Under the pieces are notes generated by a model that saw only the letters and a list, made by a program, of their open reading frames with translations, was not told where the DNA came from and made no database searches. DNA of 64,000 bases from Anadara kagoshimensis (taxonomy: Eukaryota; Mollusca; Bivalvia; Arcoida; Arcidae), in assembly GCA_021292105.1 (NCBI GenBank), contig CM037860.1, positions 14,464,698 to 14,528,697 of the forward strand, written 5' to 3'. The first letter of the stretch is position 1; each line of letters begins with the position of its first letter. A program made the position numbers and the translations under genes. This document shows, in pieces, positions 12,581 through 24,993 of the stretch.

Positions 12581-12949
12581 TTAAAGATCGTTGACCAATA
12601 TGGTGGACTGGCAATTGTGGACCATACAAAGGTCATACAAGAGAACTCAAGTGAGATTTTCCACTTGGGAAACTAAAAAATTACAGGAGGAATGTAGTGG
12701 TCTGGGTTGTTTAGTTAGTAGATGTTGTTGAATGTTGCTGAATGTCGCATCTGCAATTTTTCAGCTATTCACGACGAGAACTACTTAATTAATCCCTATG
12801 GATTAATCTATGAACAAGTTTGTATCTGCCTTGTACCAGCGTGCACTCACGGTGACTTTAAGGTGCTAACTCACCGAGTCAGTACACCACAGACAAGTGT
12901 ACCACTACCCCAGTCACATAATACTGACACCAGGTGAACCAGTAAAGGC

Positions 12950-13065
12950 CAACAGCATAGAAAATCGAACTCACGGTGGTGAGAGACCCTGGATTTGTAG
13001 ACTGTTGACTTATCCATTAGGCCACTGTGGTCTAGTTTAGTTGGTAGAGCACTAGCCTCTAGTTC
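12950..13065. mobile_element. SINE-like tRNA fragments, two orientations
   Basis: AATCGAACTCACGG is a reverse B-box-like element and GTCTAGTTTAGTTGGTAGAG a forward A-box. They appear to be abutting partial SINE copies. Confidence 0.45.
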
Positions 13066-13507
13066 TACTTATGTGAATATGCAATTACATGTACTAATTT
13101 CTTATAGGATTATCAGTGATTGCACAATCAAAAATACTGCAAATAAAACAAAATAGATCTCCAAATCAACTTTCATTGCAGATACTCCGATTTTATTAAT
13201 CAGATTTCTGATCATAAATGTTAAATATTATGTTATTTCTAAATGTGTGGATAAATTTTCCCTAGTGATAGAAAAATATTTCATTATACACATTTTCTAA
13301 AAATCAACCACACAAAATTTCAATTTTTAAAGATACTTTTTTCCAATTCATTCCAATTTTTTTCAGAAAATAAATACTGTGTGTGTATTTTGCAATAACA
13401 CCCTTTTCTGATACTGTTTGGCACTTCCCCCTTTTACAGGAGAACATATTATGGCTATCCATATTTTATAAACCAAGTTTTTATTCCCTGTCAGCACTGA
13501 TATTGTT

Positions 13508-13745
13508 ACATTTTTTAAAAACTACGGTAACATCTGCCTTTAAGATTGGGAAAACTGAAGTTCCAAAACCTAGAAAACTGCATTGTATCATATGCTGGTA
13601 ATAGCTAGTATTGTCATTGCAGACACCTTATTGTGTTACCATCTGGTATTTTATGGGTAAGGACAACTAGATTTAAATTTTAGTCATTTTTGGCTATTGG
13701 AAACTATCTTTACTTGGTAGTAATTTTAAGCACACGAAATCTCTG
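13508..13745 (+). repeat. Dispersed repeat copy (same family as 1-800)
   Basis: GTTACATTTTTTAAAAACTA, GGAAAACTGAAGTTC, TTTTATGGGTAAGGACAA and TTGGTAGTAATTTTAAGCA match the copies at 1-800 and 22254-22545. Confidence 0.6.
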
Positions 13746-14700
13746 CTCAGTGTAGAGGTTTATTTATGTAATACTTGTTATGTGATAAATGTGACTGCAT
13801 GTCCATTATTATCTCTGCCTCATTAACTAATACCAATGTCGTTAACAATACTTCTCTTTAGTTACAATGTACAGTAAAATAATCACCCACAGTTTCAAGG
13901 TCAATGACAATCTATTTTGCCCGGACATTGATCAATATATTTTATTCACGTAATTTGTCTGTTATTGAAAATAAATGAAAATTCCATTTTTAATTAAAAT
14001 TTGTTTCCTTACAGTAATTTATTTTGTTTGAAAGACAAAAAGAAATAAAGGTATCTTTTATGTTATATATCCTGATATGTGTTAAGGTGGTAATGTTAAT
14101 GTGAGCTTATTTGCTGATGGTCAATGGTTTTCTCTGGATACTACAGTTAAATCTTCTGCCATCCATGCAACTAACAACCTCGAAAATGAAGACTTAAATT
14201 ATCAAAAAGATACCATGTTTTGACAAACTATGTCCAAAAAGGGCAATTTAACTCTACTACTAAGAACCTGAAGCTGAATTTAACAAATATTATTGAACTG
14301 ACCGATATCTCTTATGTCAAGAAAGGCATACATACAAATGAAGAATGAAATACATTGAGTTTCAAATTGAAGAGCTTTGAAAGAAACTTCCTTTTTAGCA
14401 GACCAAGTCCAAACTCCACAGAAAGCCGATTTTAACAACTGACCTCCCTTTTATCAAGAACAGCATATATATGTAAAATATGAAAGAAATCCATTTAGTC
14501 TTTAAAGAGTAATTGAATGGAAAACAAAATGCTGGCAGACAAATGGCAATGCCTTTAAATAGTACTGTATCAGAAGAAACATTAGCGATAGAATACTCTC
14601 ACCGTTTTGACCTTCTAAACTTTTTCACTGTAACCAATTTTCACTGTTCCGACTTTAGGCAAAGTGTTCCGAGGGAAATAAGAAATGTTTGCTGAGAAAA
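13746..14700. other. No gene seen
   Basis: Unique-looking sequence. The 60-codon frame at 14513 has no splice context or recognisable motif. Confidence 0.4.
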
Positions 14701-14706
14701 ATTGTA

Positions 14707-14845
14707 ACAGGAGGGAGGAAACACCAGGAAAAAAACACGTCCTCTCCGAGTGCCCTGGCTGAAGATCGAACCCGGCCCTACCGGGTGAAAAGCGAGTGTT
14801 CTACCACAAGGCTAAAAGATCCGGACCAGAAAGTCTGGCAGTAAA
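14707..14845 (-). mobile_element. tRNA-derived SINE head
   Basis: On the minus strand, TAGCCTTGTGGTAGAAC (A box) and GGGTTCGATCTTC (B box) match the head at 3745-3870. The distal body carries GGAGGAAACACC. Confidence 0.65.
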
Positions 14846-14849
14846 TCAC

Positions 14850-15900
14850 TCTATTATATGTACTACATGTATATACAACACAACACTACCACACCTAGCT
14901 CAGTCCAGCTACAATATATTCACAGTACAAGAGTAACTGTGAAAATCAGGAATATTTTTTTCATGTGAATATTTCTTCTTAAACAGTATAACCTGCATTT
15001 ACTTGTTGAGCACATAAAAATATAATGGGTGGAATGACAGATGGAAACACATACAGACTAAAGAACATTCCAGAACAATAAGCACATTCTCTTAGGGATC
15101 ATAAAAAAGATTACCATTAAAAGGTCTTCCAACTGAGAAAAAAGTTACTTACTTAAACATAAAAACTGTGACTACCATACTGTGGACATGATTAATATGT
15201 CCCACGGATCAACTACAGATTACATAAACAGTATATTCTTAAGGTTCTGATGGCTATTTAATCCCTAAAAACTTCTACCAAACTCTTAGTTAATAAATGA
15301 AGCCAAATCTTTTTAGTCATATTACCCATAATACATATCAATTATGGTCATCAAGGGAGTTTATTTCTTGTCATTTCCTTTCTGACAAAAAGTAGATCTT
15401 AGTCTGAAGAACTCTTGGGACCAAGACAAGTTTATAAACCTATTATTGTGTTGTAACAAACATGGTTACCCTGGAGACATAGCCATTGTCAAAGCAACAC
15501 ACTTTTACCATTAGTCTCACAATAACATGTCTACAAATTTACCGATCAATCTTCATCTATATCCTCTCGAATATTGAAGAGTATTTTTCTGTCATTATTT
15601 GGAGATATAAAAACCTTGTTGATCTCGAGATAGTCCTAATATCATAGATAAAACTCCCCTCTTTTTCTTGTCAGTATAATGAATCTTATATATACAGCTA
15701 ACATATCAGATAAAAGCAAATAGAAAAATGTCTAATGTTTATCTGTCCATTTTTGGTCAATACAGGGAACAAGCAAGTTTAAAGCTTCATCAGCAATAAT
15801 GCACTAAGTATCTAAAGTCAATGTGGTATTTTTGTCCATGCCTGCTTGTACATTAAATAGGCACATTTTTCTTTTACTATAAATTCACTAAAGTAACAAG
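14850..15900. other. No gene seen
   Basis: AT-rich, no tandem structure or coding exon recognised. Confidence 0.45.
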
Positions 15901-15904
15901 TGGC

Positions 15905-16530
15905 CTACTGGCTTTACACTATCAACCTTAAAGACCAATTTGTGAAAATTGGAACTAAAATTATTTCAGCAAGATCAACCAGCTTCTCAAATTTGGTATA
16001 GCTTCAAGTGCAAAAGCTGTAGATGAATTTCCAAGCTTCTAAGTATTTTGGTTCATGACAAAATGTCTTAACAAAATTATTTTATCAGGTCACTGTGACC
16101 TTGAATGTGGGTCATGGTCAACTTACTTCCCACACTTCATAAAATTTTATGCTCTGATATGAAGTTTCAAGTTTTTGAACCTTTAATTCATGAAAAGATG
16201 TTTAAGAGTTTAGGCCTTTAAGCATAGGCCCAGTTTCAAAATGACACCTTAAATTCCTGAATATCTTAAAATATAACAATTTTTTTACAGTATCGAATTT
16301 ACCACATTTAAGTTAAGGAAAATATTAGTTAAGAAATGATTGTGAAACTGGTTCCAGATGCTATATATAAAGTTTCATGACAAGAAGATTTAGTTCAGGT
16401 CATTGTGACCTTGAATGAAGGTCAATTACAAGCAGCATTCATAGATCTTTATGCACAGATGCAATTATATTTATATTAAGTTTCATGATTCCTAGCTTTT
16501 TAATTTATGACAAAATGTTTAAAGGTTTTA
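15905..16530 (+). repeat. Three diverged repeats with 'GACCTTGAATG' motif
   Basis: GGTCACTGTGACCTTGAATG, AAGTTTCA and TTCATGACAAAATGT recur at about 16053, 16188 and 16503. The wider last interval is explained by the small TIR element at 16228-16352 lying between units two and three. Confidence 0.6.
16228..16352. mobile_element. Small TIR element, about 125 bp
   Basis: Begins CCCAGTTTCAAAATGACACC and ends AAGAAATGATTGTGAAACTGG minus its last base, so the ends are inverted copies around CAGTTTCA. Related ends occur at 29405-29903 and 3421-3580. Confidence 0.6.
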
Positions 16531-16539
16531 TTCCTTTGG

Positions 16540-16581
16540 GTTATTTATTTATTTATTTATTTGTATTTATTTATTTATTTA
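16540..16581. repeat. (TTTA)n microsatellite
   Basis: About ten ATTT units with one TTTG. Confidence 0.9.
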
Positions 16582-17077
16582 AAACTTTTTTGTGTTGACA
16601 TCAATGTGTAATGCACGAATACTGTCTTAAAAAAAGTTTCCAAAAACACACCATTATTGTAACTTTAAAGCAATACACAACCACTCAAAACATACAGTGC
16701 ACAACCAAGTCAGCTACATAGCTACTGTGTTGTGACAGCTTTTTTGGAAAATTTTCATAGGAAATTTAACAAATTTGAATGAAATTGAAGTTCCTTATCC
16801 ACTTATATATGAGCCTAAACCACATTCATTAATACTAAAACCCTGTTTTTAGAGATTGTGGCCACATTTTACAAAAAATTACAATTTTTTTCTAGTAGTA
16901 TCATTTGATTAGGAAGTGACCTACTTTTCAATTAATTTATTCAAAATTAAAATTTTTTGTAAAAACTGAAAAACAGGGTTTTAGTAATACTGAATATAGT
17001 TTAAATCATATTCATTATTACTAACACTCTATTTTTCAGATTGTGGCTACATTTTACAAAATTTTACAATTTTTTCA

Positions 17078-17532
17078 AGTTGTATCATTTTATTAGGAAT
17101 TGACCTAATGTACAATGTCAGTCTCCTCTCAAAGTCTTATTTCAAAAAGTCTGCATATTTCATAAAATTTTCAATTTCACAATTTCTATGTCCAACAACT
17201 CCACCTTTTTATCCTTATAACGAATGACTGATAGCTGGTTATGTGAATTACATCACAAATTACCTGACCAAGTTATAGTTGTCAACCTAGAGCCTGTATC
17301 AGACCAGGTATCCAATACCGCTCTCTTTTATCATAATAATTTGGTCAGGTAATTTATGGTGTAATAGCTATCAATCATACCTTTTAAGGCCAAAAAGGTG
17401 GAGTTGTTGGACATCAAATTTTTTTCAGTTTGAAGTGAAATTGAAAATTTTAGTGTGTGCAGACCTTTTTGAAATGATTTTGAGCAGAGACTGACATTGG
17501 ACATTAGTACTACCTAATAAAATGGTACAACT
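17078..17532. repeat. Foldback, arms of about 215 bp
   Basis: The left arm reads AGTTGTATCATTTTATTAGG, then CAATGTCAGTCT, CAAAAAGTCTGCA, TCCAACAACTCCACC and ATTACCTGACCAA. The right arm carries all of these reversed and in reverse order, ending CCTAATAAAATGGTACAACT. The centre is near 17305. No frame is open. Confidence 0.8.
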
Positions 17533-17569
17533 ATATAGAAACAACAACGGTCTCTTGAGAGCCAAATAT

Positions 17570-17775
17570 TGACCTTCTGACCTTAACCTTTGACTTATGC
17601 ACATACATTTGGTATGCGACACATCATCTCATGTTGTTTTAGATGTGTACTAAGTATGATCAAAATCCATACATAGACATGGAAGATATAGAGCAGATAC
17701 AATATTGGGACAGATCGACAGACAGGGTGATTCCTATGTATACCCCCCTAAACTTTGTTTTCGGGGGGTATAATA
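17570..17775 (+). repeat. Dispersed 'GACAGACAGGGTGATTCCTATG' family copy
   Basis: GACCTTCTGACCTTAACCTT, GGTATGCGACACATCATCTC, CATACATAGACATGG and GACAGACAGGGTGATTCC, ending in TATACCCCCC and GGGGGGTATA, a perfect hairpin. The unit is of a kind widely repeated in bivalves. A partial second copy is at 10850-11060. Confidence 0.65.
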
Positions 17776-17859
17776 ATAATTTTATTTTGTAAAATGAGAT
17801 GCCAATCAACAAAAAACATGGTTTTAGTAATACAATGATGTATTATGAATATACGGTAG

Positions 17860-18660
17860 TTTAGTTGTAACTGAAAGTCACTAAGGCAGTGAAACAGACA
17901 GTAGAATACAAGATCCCTCAATCAAACAATCATATTATAATGAACTATGGCAGAATACAAAAATCAAATTCTACATCTGAAGGAAAATTGTTAATATTCC
18001 TTGATCCGTAAGACAGGATACTAGATTATTGCTTAATTCAAAATTGTATGTTAAAAAACTCTCTAGGGGTGGCGATCATTGTTTCTGTCAAGATTTACTA
18101 GCGAATCGGTTTTTCTGTAATATCCTAAAGGAATAATTATTCAAAGAAACTGTAGGATATTAATTCATTTTGATTAGTGTCAACTTCTATATCCCATACA
18201 GGAATCAATATTTTTAATATGTGAACAAAATAATAAACAAGAACCTGTATTGTTTCCCAGTATCTCAAAATTTATGGATGGTAGAAAAATTACTACAACT
18301 AACCCATAGTATAAAGTTTTCTTTTTTACACCTTTTTTTTTTTTTTTTTTTTTTTCAGCAAATTTTTTTTTTCTTTTAAATCAATTTTGAAATGTATTGC
18401 TCCCAAGAGAACAACTTGACTTTTGTTATTTCCAACTTGAGACTTGTCTCGTTTATCACTCTGTGGATAGTTCTTTTACAATGATTTCATGTATTTTTAT
18501 ATTGCACCTTATCTTCCAACACAAAAACTTATGACATAATTATGATCTACCTGGAATTCTTGTATCTATTCTCTTTTAAGACTTCTGTCTACCAATAAGA
18601 AAAAAAAGATTTTGATAAAAGTTCAGTAAAGGTGTTTTATGCTTCAGTCAAGATGCTTTC
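17860..18660. other. No gene seen
   Basis: AT-rich with a T-run near 18332-18355. Confidence 0.45.
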
Positions 18661-18675
18661 ACTAATATGAAGACG

Positions 18676-18850
18676 GCAGTTCAGGAATGGTGAAAGAAAC
18701 TAGAGTGCTAGCCTGGGAAAATACAAACCTTTAGCATTAGCAAAGTGACAAAATTTCTCACACTAGTACATGTATATGTCCCGAGTGGGATTTGAACCCA
18801 GACATGAGTGGTGCTCTGATCCATAAGCCAATGCTTTAGCCCATACCCCA
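18676..18850 (-). mobile_element. tRNA-derived SINE fragment
   Basis: The minus strand shows TGGGTTCAAATCCC as B box and a weak A box in GGCTTATGGATCAGAGC. The adjacent body (GGTGAAAGAAACTAGAGTG) matches text near 28755 and 40385. Confidence 0.55.
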
Positions 18851-18869
18851 AATTTTGATGAAAGTATTT

Positions 18870-20085
18870 CATCTCAGTAGCCTTCTATCAAATATTTTAA
18901 TAAATTAAAAGATTTGTTACTTTCAAGAGACTTATTTATTTACTTATTTATTACTTTTTTTCTATTTTTGGTAAATAAATAGAAGGGCTCACTAAATGAT
19001 ATTCAAGTTTTTTATTTATCAAACATGAAAGTTATTTAGCAATGGAAGTTTAATGTTGAGAATTAAAACTACTTTGCCAATTCTAAATAGAAATGTCATT
19101 GATTAATATTGTTGCATCAAATTGCCACTTCCAAAATCTAGTTTATACCCTGTAAACTACAACAAATTGAAATTTATTTCTAAATTGCAAAACATTGAAC
19201 CTGTCGGTAAATTCATTCAAAAATTGAAGAGTTGACAGGAAATAATGCTTAGCTAAGCTCCTAACCCTTTGATTTAGTCCATTAAAATTTAAAAAAGGAT
19301 GCCAATGTCGGCACTCACATTGCCTCTTGAGTATAACTAAGGTAAGTATTTTCATACTGCCTAGAAGCTAGCTTAAAATGGATATTTACGAATCAATATG
19401 CAAAATAAATGGTCTCCAAGGACGAATGAACCAGGAAAGAACTAAGTGACATTTTAGCTTCATGCAGTAGTCAATTACATGTGTTTCAGGTCACATCCCT
19501 ATAGATATGACAAATTTATTCTTCATACAGTCATGGTGCCTTTGAAATCATTTATTTAACATTATTTCCAGTGCTAGAACACATTGCGTGATTATATCAG
19601 TCATGTCATGCATTTGAGATCACAATTAACAATTGTTAAGAAGAGTTATTGTCCATGAATTATTTAAAATGCCTTCAAAGTAAAACAGAAATAATTGTTA
19701 TCAAAAGTAAACCAAAGTTCAAAAATGATTTTTTATGTCAATCATATTTTTTCTCAAAAAGTATTTCTTTGTATAACAAGTGGAAAAGTGATGCATGAGC
19801 AAGCTTACTGGTATATATACCCCAACACTCCACATATGCTGATACATTAATATACTACACATGGTTAAAGGCATATCCTCTGATACTGTTCTTCATTTGT
19901 TCTAAGTTTCATTGAAATCTATCACGAAACGAGATAATGGAGTGGACCTGAAATAACTGACCTAGTGAACTTGACCTTCAACCAACATGATGCAACCTGT
20001 TCATGATACATGCTTTTATGCTAGTTTACCAGATGTATCAAGAAAACACACTTACTTAATATTCATTATGGTTTTTTTTTTAAAA
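18870..20085. other. No gene seen
   Basis: Nothing coding recognised. 19870-20010 has a fragment of a dispersed repeat (GACCTAGTGAACTTGACCTT). Confidence 0.4.
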
Positions 20086-20129
20086 AAAACCACTTGATTT
20101 TGGATCCATTTACTAAACCAGCAACTCAA

Positions 20130-20182
20130 ACTTTCGGTCGGACCCGCAATTAAACACAAAATAGGGTTGGCAGCTCAGCAAT
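20130..20182. mobile_element. Right-end fragment of the 247-bp TIR element family
   Basis: GGACCCGCAATTA and AAAATAGGGTTGGCAGCTC match the right end of the element at 12272-12518. Confidence 0.6.
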
Positions 20183-20669
20183 ACTGGCTCTATATGCCAT
20201 CTTGTGCACCACCATGTTAGCATTTATATATACCCAATCAGGTTTTAAAGTATACCAAAGTGAAGATATATAATCAACTGAAAAAAATGAATAAAAATAC
20301 ATAAAGTTGATGTAATTTTGTTACTGATATTTATCTAGGTATTAGGTTATATCTACAGTGGCTATAAATAACCCTACATGTACAAGCTAAAACTTAATCA
20401 ATGATCAAATCCTGTATGATTTTACGACTATTTGCACATCTGACTGACTGATTCCAAAGCCGATGAATTTTTCAAACATTTTTGTCATAAAGATCAAAGA
20501 ATTTCAAATAAATCACCCTATGTAAGATATAAATGACCGGAAAAATCAATAACAGAAGAGAAAATGGTAATGATATCTAGTTCTGATGATCACATAATAT
20601 AATTACAGCTATATTTTATGGCTACGAAGCTTTATAAGGTGTCAAAATTGCTAAAATACTACAACCTAC

Positions 20670-20767
20670 TTCATTTATTTTTTCTTTGACCTTCTGAACA
20701 GTAGTGTTTTCATCGTTTTCATCGACCAGACTGGACAACACTTGTCAGACCACATGGGATTCATAAC
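20670..20767 (-). CDS. Candidate internal exon of an unidentified minus-strand gene
   Basis: A pyrimidine-rich acceptor (TATTTTTTAG) precedes GTTATGAATCCC, and the right side ends GAA before GTAGGT. Read with two bases completing a split codon, it gives YESHVV, one TGA, then QVLSSLVDENDENTTVQKVK and EKINE. The amphipathic, charged part looks like a HEAT-type helix pair, but the family is unknown. The two-base start fits the one-base overhang of the candidate first exon at 24994-25039, so the two would join in phase. The in-frame TGA makes this either a broken gene, a wrong exon border or an assembly error. Chance is possible for a 98-base segment. Confidence 0.3.
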
Positions 20768-20789
20768 CTAAAAAATAAAATACAACCGA

Positions 20790-21755
20790 TATCTCTGATT
20801 TTCACACATTACAAAAAGTATAGATCTGTGTAAATGAAAAAAAAAAAAACCATTAGATACTGGTCATAGCTTTTGCAAGTGTGTGTACTTTTAAGATTTT
20901 TTAAGAAAAAGATGTGTTTATTTTTAACACCATGCCCCATGCAGAGTGGTTCCCTAATTCAATATAGGTCAAATGTTAAAATCAACGTCATAAGGTACAG
21001 TTTGGGTCAAGGTCATCTGGTATAAAGTCAAGGTCAAAGTAATCAGATAAAATAATGAGTTTAAGGTCAAATGTTCAAAATACTGAAAATATCATTCAAT
21101 AGGAAATTTGTGTTCCAAATACAGGAGCATCATAAAAGCCCTGGTGTAAAAGTTGCAAACAGTCAGACAACAAAACCTAGTAAAAAAACTCTAGAATTGT
21201 CCTAAAGAGACCCTACACCAGCCCTATACACAAAATTCAACACATCCTTTATAACCTTGACTTTCAAGATGTTACCTTGGTATGGTCATGGCATACGTTT
21301 GGATCCAATGTGTATTCATAGCAAAATTCATGAAATTGTAACTAGAATCAAAATGAGTTATAGTCTATGACTCTAGGCAAAAATTTATATTGATAAACAG
21401 ACAAGGTATTTCTATTCTATTTTGTATTGGAATAGAAGACAACAACCAATATGTCATCTGTTCAATCAAGATGAAATACATGTATAAAGCAAAGAAGCCA
21501 GAGCACTGTGATATGTATATCTAAAATGCTATAAATACCATTCAACCTACAAAGTTAACGCTTATGTTGCTCAGTCTGTTACAATCACTTCTAGTTTTAA
21601 GTGTTCTCTGTAGTGGCCAGAGGCAGCCTACTCTTTTTCGAACTCTACAGAGATGTCATTAGTTGGGAGAGGGGGAGGAGGTCTCCTTAATTGAAAAGAT
21701 TATTTTTAATAATAAATCAATAACAAATATACTAATCCATGTCCAACAGTTTATA
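20790..21755. other. No gene seen
   Basis: Some GGTCAAGGTCA-type repeat text at 20965-21070. Nothing else recognised. Confidence 0.4.
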
Positions 21756-21759
21756 TATA

Positions 21760-21945
21760 CAGTAAAACCTCGATTCATCGCCACCATTTGTTCAGTCAAA
21801 TTTTGACGTTATAAAGGGGTTTGGTGATAAATTGGTGAGGACAATAAAGAAAAACACAAACAAAATGGATTTTGGGGCTTCAAAATAGTGTGGCGAAAAG
21901 CGAGGTGGTAAAGTTATCGAGGGGCATTATAACAAGGTTTTACTG
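21760..21945. mobile_element. pogo/Tc1-mariner-like MITE, 186 bp
   Basis: Starts CAGTAAAACCTCGATTCATC and ends TATAACAAGGTTTTACTG, inverted ends of about 13 bases, with TA on both sides. A second copy in inverse gene context is at 59604-59782, inside an intron of the LAR-like gene; the two agree over almost their whole length. CAGT-type ends plus TA duplication point to the pogo branch (inference). Confidence 0.8.
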
Positions 21946-22253
21946 TATATATATATATATTATATATATATATAGTTTTAAAACGTATGCATATTGATAC
22001 AATTACTCAAGTTAAAAGAATATTATTTTGTTTAAGTTTCATAGCTAGGGAGTGAATTATTTTGTTATGAATATGACACATTTATTAAACAGGCTTAATC
22101 AAACAAGATTGCTTCCTGTCAACCAAATTTAATGTGCTTATGAACTTTGATTTCAGTTTCTTGCCCCAATGTTTTTTTATGATTCCTCTTCAGATTAATA
22201 TATTATTTGAACTAAAATAATATTGATTGTTTTGACTACCATAGTGATTTTGT

Positions 22254-22545
22254 TATATTTTTTAAAAACTACCCTCTGCCGATTAAATTGAGAAAAATTG
22301 AGTTCTGAAATACACATGTACTACAAAATGCTATTAATGATATGCTTGCAATAGCTTAGAATCTTCATTCCAAAGATATTATGTTGTGACAATATGTAAC
22401 ATTTTGTGGGTAAGGACAAAAACAATTAATTTGCTAGTATATCACTCTTGTTTGGGGATTTTAATGGTCAATTTGGAAATTTGGGTAATTTTTTCCCCAA
22501 GGGGAAACTACCTTTATTGGGTAGTAATTTTAGGCAAACCAAATC
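22254..22545 (+). repeat. Dispersed repeat copy (same family as 1-800)
   Basis: Shares TTTTTTAAAAACTACC, AACATTTTGTGGGTAAGGAC and GGTAGTAATTTTAGGCAAAC with the other copies. The open frame here is not conserved among copies. Confidence 0.6.
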
Positions 22546-22574
22546 ACTATAAAGGCACTGGAATCAGAGTTGTG

Positions 22575-22660
22575 TATTCATTTCGCTTGCTAAACAGGAG
22601 GTACATCGCCCTTCCAAAGAACCCTAACACTACCTCACTTTCCTGGTGGAAATTCATGTG
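22575..22660 (+). repeat. Short dispersed repeat
   Basis: GCTAAACAGGAGGTACATCG, CCCTTCCAAAG and CTGGTGGAAATTCA match GCTAAATAGGAGATGCTTAC and its sequel at 41925-41995. Confidence 0.55.
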
Positions 22661-22795
22661 TTTAACCTAATTTGTTAGTTTCAATTTTATTTTCACTTTG
22701 CTCTGAGATTGTGGTTTAGACATGGATTGATATATTTGTTTTTGATTTATACACACTGCCATCAAAATTAGTACATGCAATATTTTCATGAAAAC

Positions 22796-24609
22796 ACCAA
22801 TTTCTTGCCAACATTCAGCCAAACAACACCAATTTCTTGCCAACATTCAGCCAAACAACACCAATTTCTTGCCAACATTCAGCCAAACAACACCATTTCC
22901 TGCCAACATTCAGCTAAACAACACCAATTTCCTGCCAACATTCAGCCAAACCACACCAATTTCCTGCCAACATTCAGCTAAACAACACCAATTTCTTGCC
23001 AACATTCAGCCAAACAACACCAATTTCTTGCCAACATTCAGCCAAACAACACCAATTTCCTGCCAACATTCAGCCAAACAACACCAATTTCCTGCCAACA
23101 TTCAGCTAAACAACACCAATTTCTTGCCAACATTCAGCTAAACAACACCAATTTCTTGCCAACATTCAGCCAAACAACACCAATTTCTTGCCAACATTCA
23201 GCCAAACAACACCAATTTCCTGCCAACATTCAGCTAAACAACACCAATTTCCTGCCAACATTCAGCCAAACAACACCAATTTCTTGCCAACATTCAGCCA
23301 AACAACACCAATTTCCTGCCAACATTCAGCTAAACAACACCAATTTCCTGCCAACATTCAGCCAAACAACACCAATTTCCTGCCAACATTCAGCTAAACA
23401 ACACCAATTTCTTGCCAACATTCAGCCAAACAACACCAATTTCCTGCCAACATTCAGCTAAACAACGCCAATTTCTTGCCAACATTCAGCTAAACAACAC
23501 CAATTTCTTGCCAACATTCAGCCAAACAACACCAATTTCTTGCCAACATTCAGCCAAACAACACCAATTTCCTGCCAACATTCAGCCAAACAACACCAAT
23601 TTCCTGCCAACATTCAGCCAAACAACACCAATTTCCTGCCAACATTCAGCCAAACAACACCAATTTCTTGCCAACATTCAGCCAAACAACACCAATTTCT
23701 TGCCAACATTCAGCCAAACAACACCAATGTCTTGCCAACATTCAGCCAAACAACACCAATTTCTTGCCAACATTCAGCTAAACAACACCAATTTCTTGCC
23801 AACATTCAGCCAAACAACACCAATTTCTTGCCAACATTCAGCCAAACAACACCAATTTCCTGCCAACATTCAGCTAATCAAATTTCTTGCCAACATTCAG
23901 CTAAACAACGCCAATTTCTTGCCAACATTCAGCTAAACAACACCAATTTCTTGCCAACATTCAGCCAAACAACACCAATTTCCTGTCAACATTCAGCCAA
24001 ACAACACCAATTTCCTGCCAACATTCAGCCAAACAACACCAATTTCCTGCCAACATTCAGCCAAACAACACCAATTTCCTGCCAACATTCAGCCAAACAA
24101 CACCAATTTCCTGCCAACATTCAGCCAAACAACACCAATTTCCTGCCAACATTCAGCCAAACAACACCAATTTCTTGCCAACATTCAGCCAAACAACACC
24201 AATTTCCTGCCAACATTCAGCCAAACAACACCAATTTCCTGCCAACATTCAGCTAAACAACACCAATTTCTTGCCAACATTCAGCTAAACAACACCAATT
24301 TCTTGCCAACATTCAGCCAAACAACACCAATTTCTTGCCAACATTCAGCTAAACAACACCAATTTCTTGCCAACATTCAGCCAAACAACGCCAATTTCTT
24401 GCCAACATTCAGCCAAACAACACCAATTTCCTGCCAACATTCAGCTAAACACCAATTTCTTGCCAACATTCAGCTAAACAACACCAATTTCTAGCCAACA
24501 TTCAGTTAAACAACACCAATTTTTTGCCAACATTCAGCTAAACAACGCCAATTTCTCGCCAACATTCAGCGTAACAACACCAATTTCTTGCCAACATTCA
24601 GTTAAACAA
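22796..24609. repeat. 32-bp satellite array, about 56 units
   Basis: The unit contains CAAACAACACCAATTTC and TTGCCAACATTCAGC. Units differ mainly at three recurrent positions (TTGCC/CTGCC, AGCCAAAC/AGCTAAAC, ACACC/ACGCC); rare one- to four-base deletions occur. The last few units are more diverged, typical of an array edge. Because 32 is not a multiple of three, one open repeat reads through all plus-strand frames and gives the long Gln/Asn/Pro/Thr-rich frames seen; these have no splice or start context and I do not call them genes. Confidence 0.97.
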
Positions 24610-24624
24610 AAGTTGGGCACATTC

Positions 24625-24785
24625 TTCTATGAAGTTGAGTTGAGTAATGGTGTTTAACAGTCACTGTTCATTTTGGCCTTGGGTCAGACCCGGTGGGGGC
24701 TCGAACCCACGACCTCCCACTTATGGAGCGAGCACTCTACTTGTACCAACTGAGCTACCGCAGTGGTTCTTTCTCATGGACTCGG
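24625..24785 (-). mobile_element. tRNA-derived SINE
   Basis: On the minus strand: GCGGTAGCTCAGTTGGTACA (A box), GTGGGTTCGAGCCCC (B box), then GGGTCTGACCC and a short body ending near CACCATTACTCAACTCAAC. It abuts the satellite edge. Confidence 0.8.
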
Positions 24786-24993
24786 CTGGGGCCCGTAGAA
24801 GTTGTTTAAATTCTATTGTTAGTAATTCAAAACACGTTTATCTAAAGTGACCTAAATTTGCCGAGGTAAAAATCAGGAACAATTTACCATATTGCCGTGT
24901 GCTACTTTTGAATTTTTGTGAAATAATACGTTCAAAATTAAAGTTGCACATGACAATATTATGAAAACTTAATATAATAATACAATTAATTAC

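Larger units (their letters stand above)
16825..17850. repeat. Composite inverted-repeat element
   Basis: The outer ends AATACTAAAACCCTGTTTTT (left) and AACATGGTTTTAGTAATAC (right) are inverted relative to one another. Inside, one direct repeat of about 95 bases (16835 and 17015) and a long foldback (17078-17532) are visible, followed by a dispersed-repeat copy at 17570-17775. It looks like several insertions stacked on each other. Confidence 0.55.

Noticed and set aside
20670-20767. In-frame TGA as selenocysteine
   Set aside because: No SECIS-like structure was recognised and the exon itself is only a candidate.
22775-24494. Long Gln/Asn/Thr/Pro-rich plus-strand frames
   Set aside because: They are forced by the 32-bp satellite, occur in all frames at once and have no start or splice support.
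22796-24609. CRISPR-like array
   Set aside because: Units are head-to-tail without spacers and this is animal DNA.
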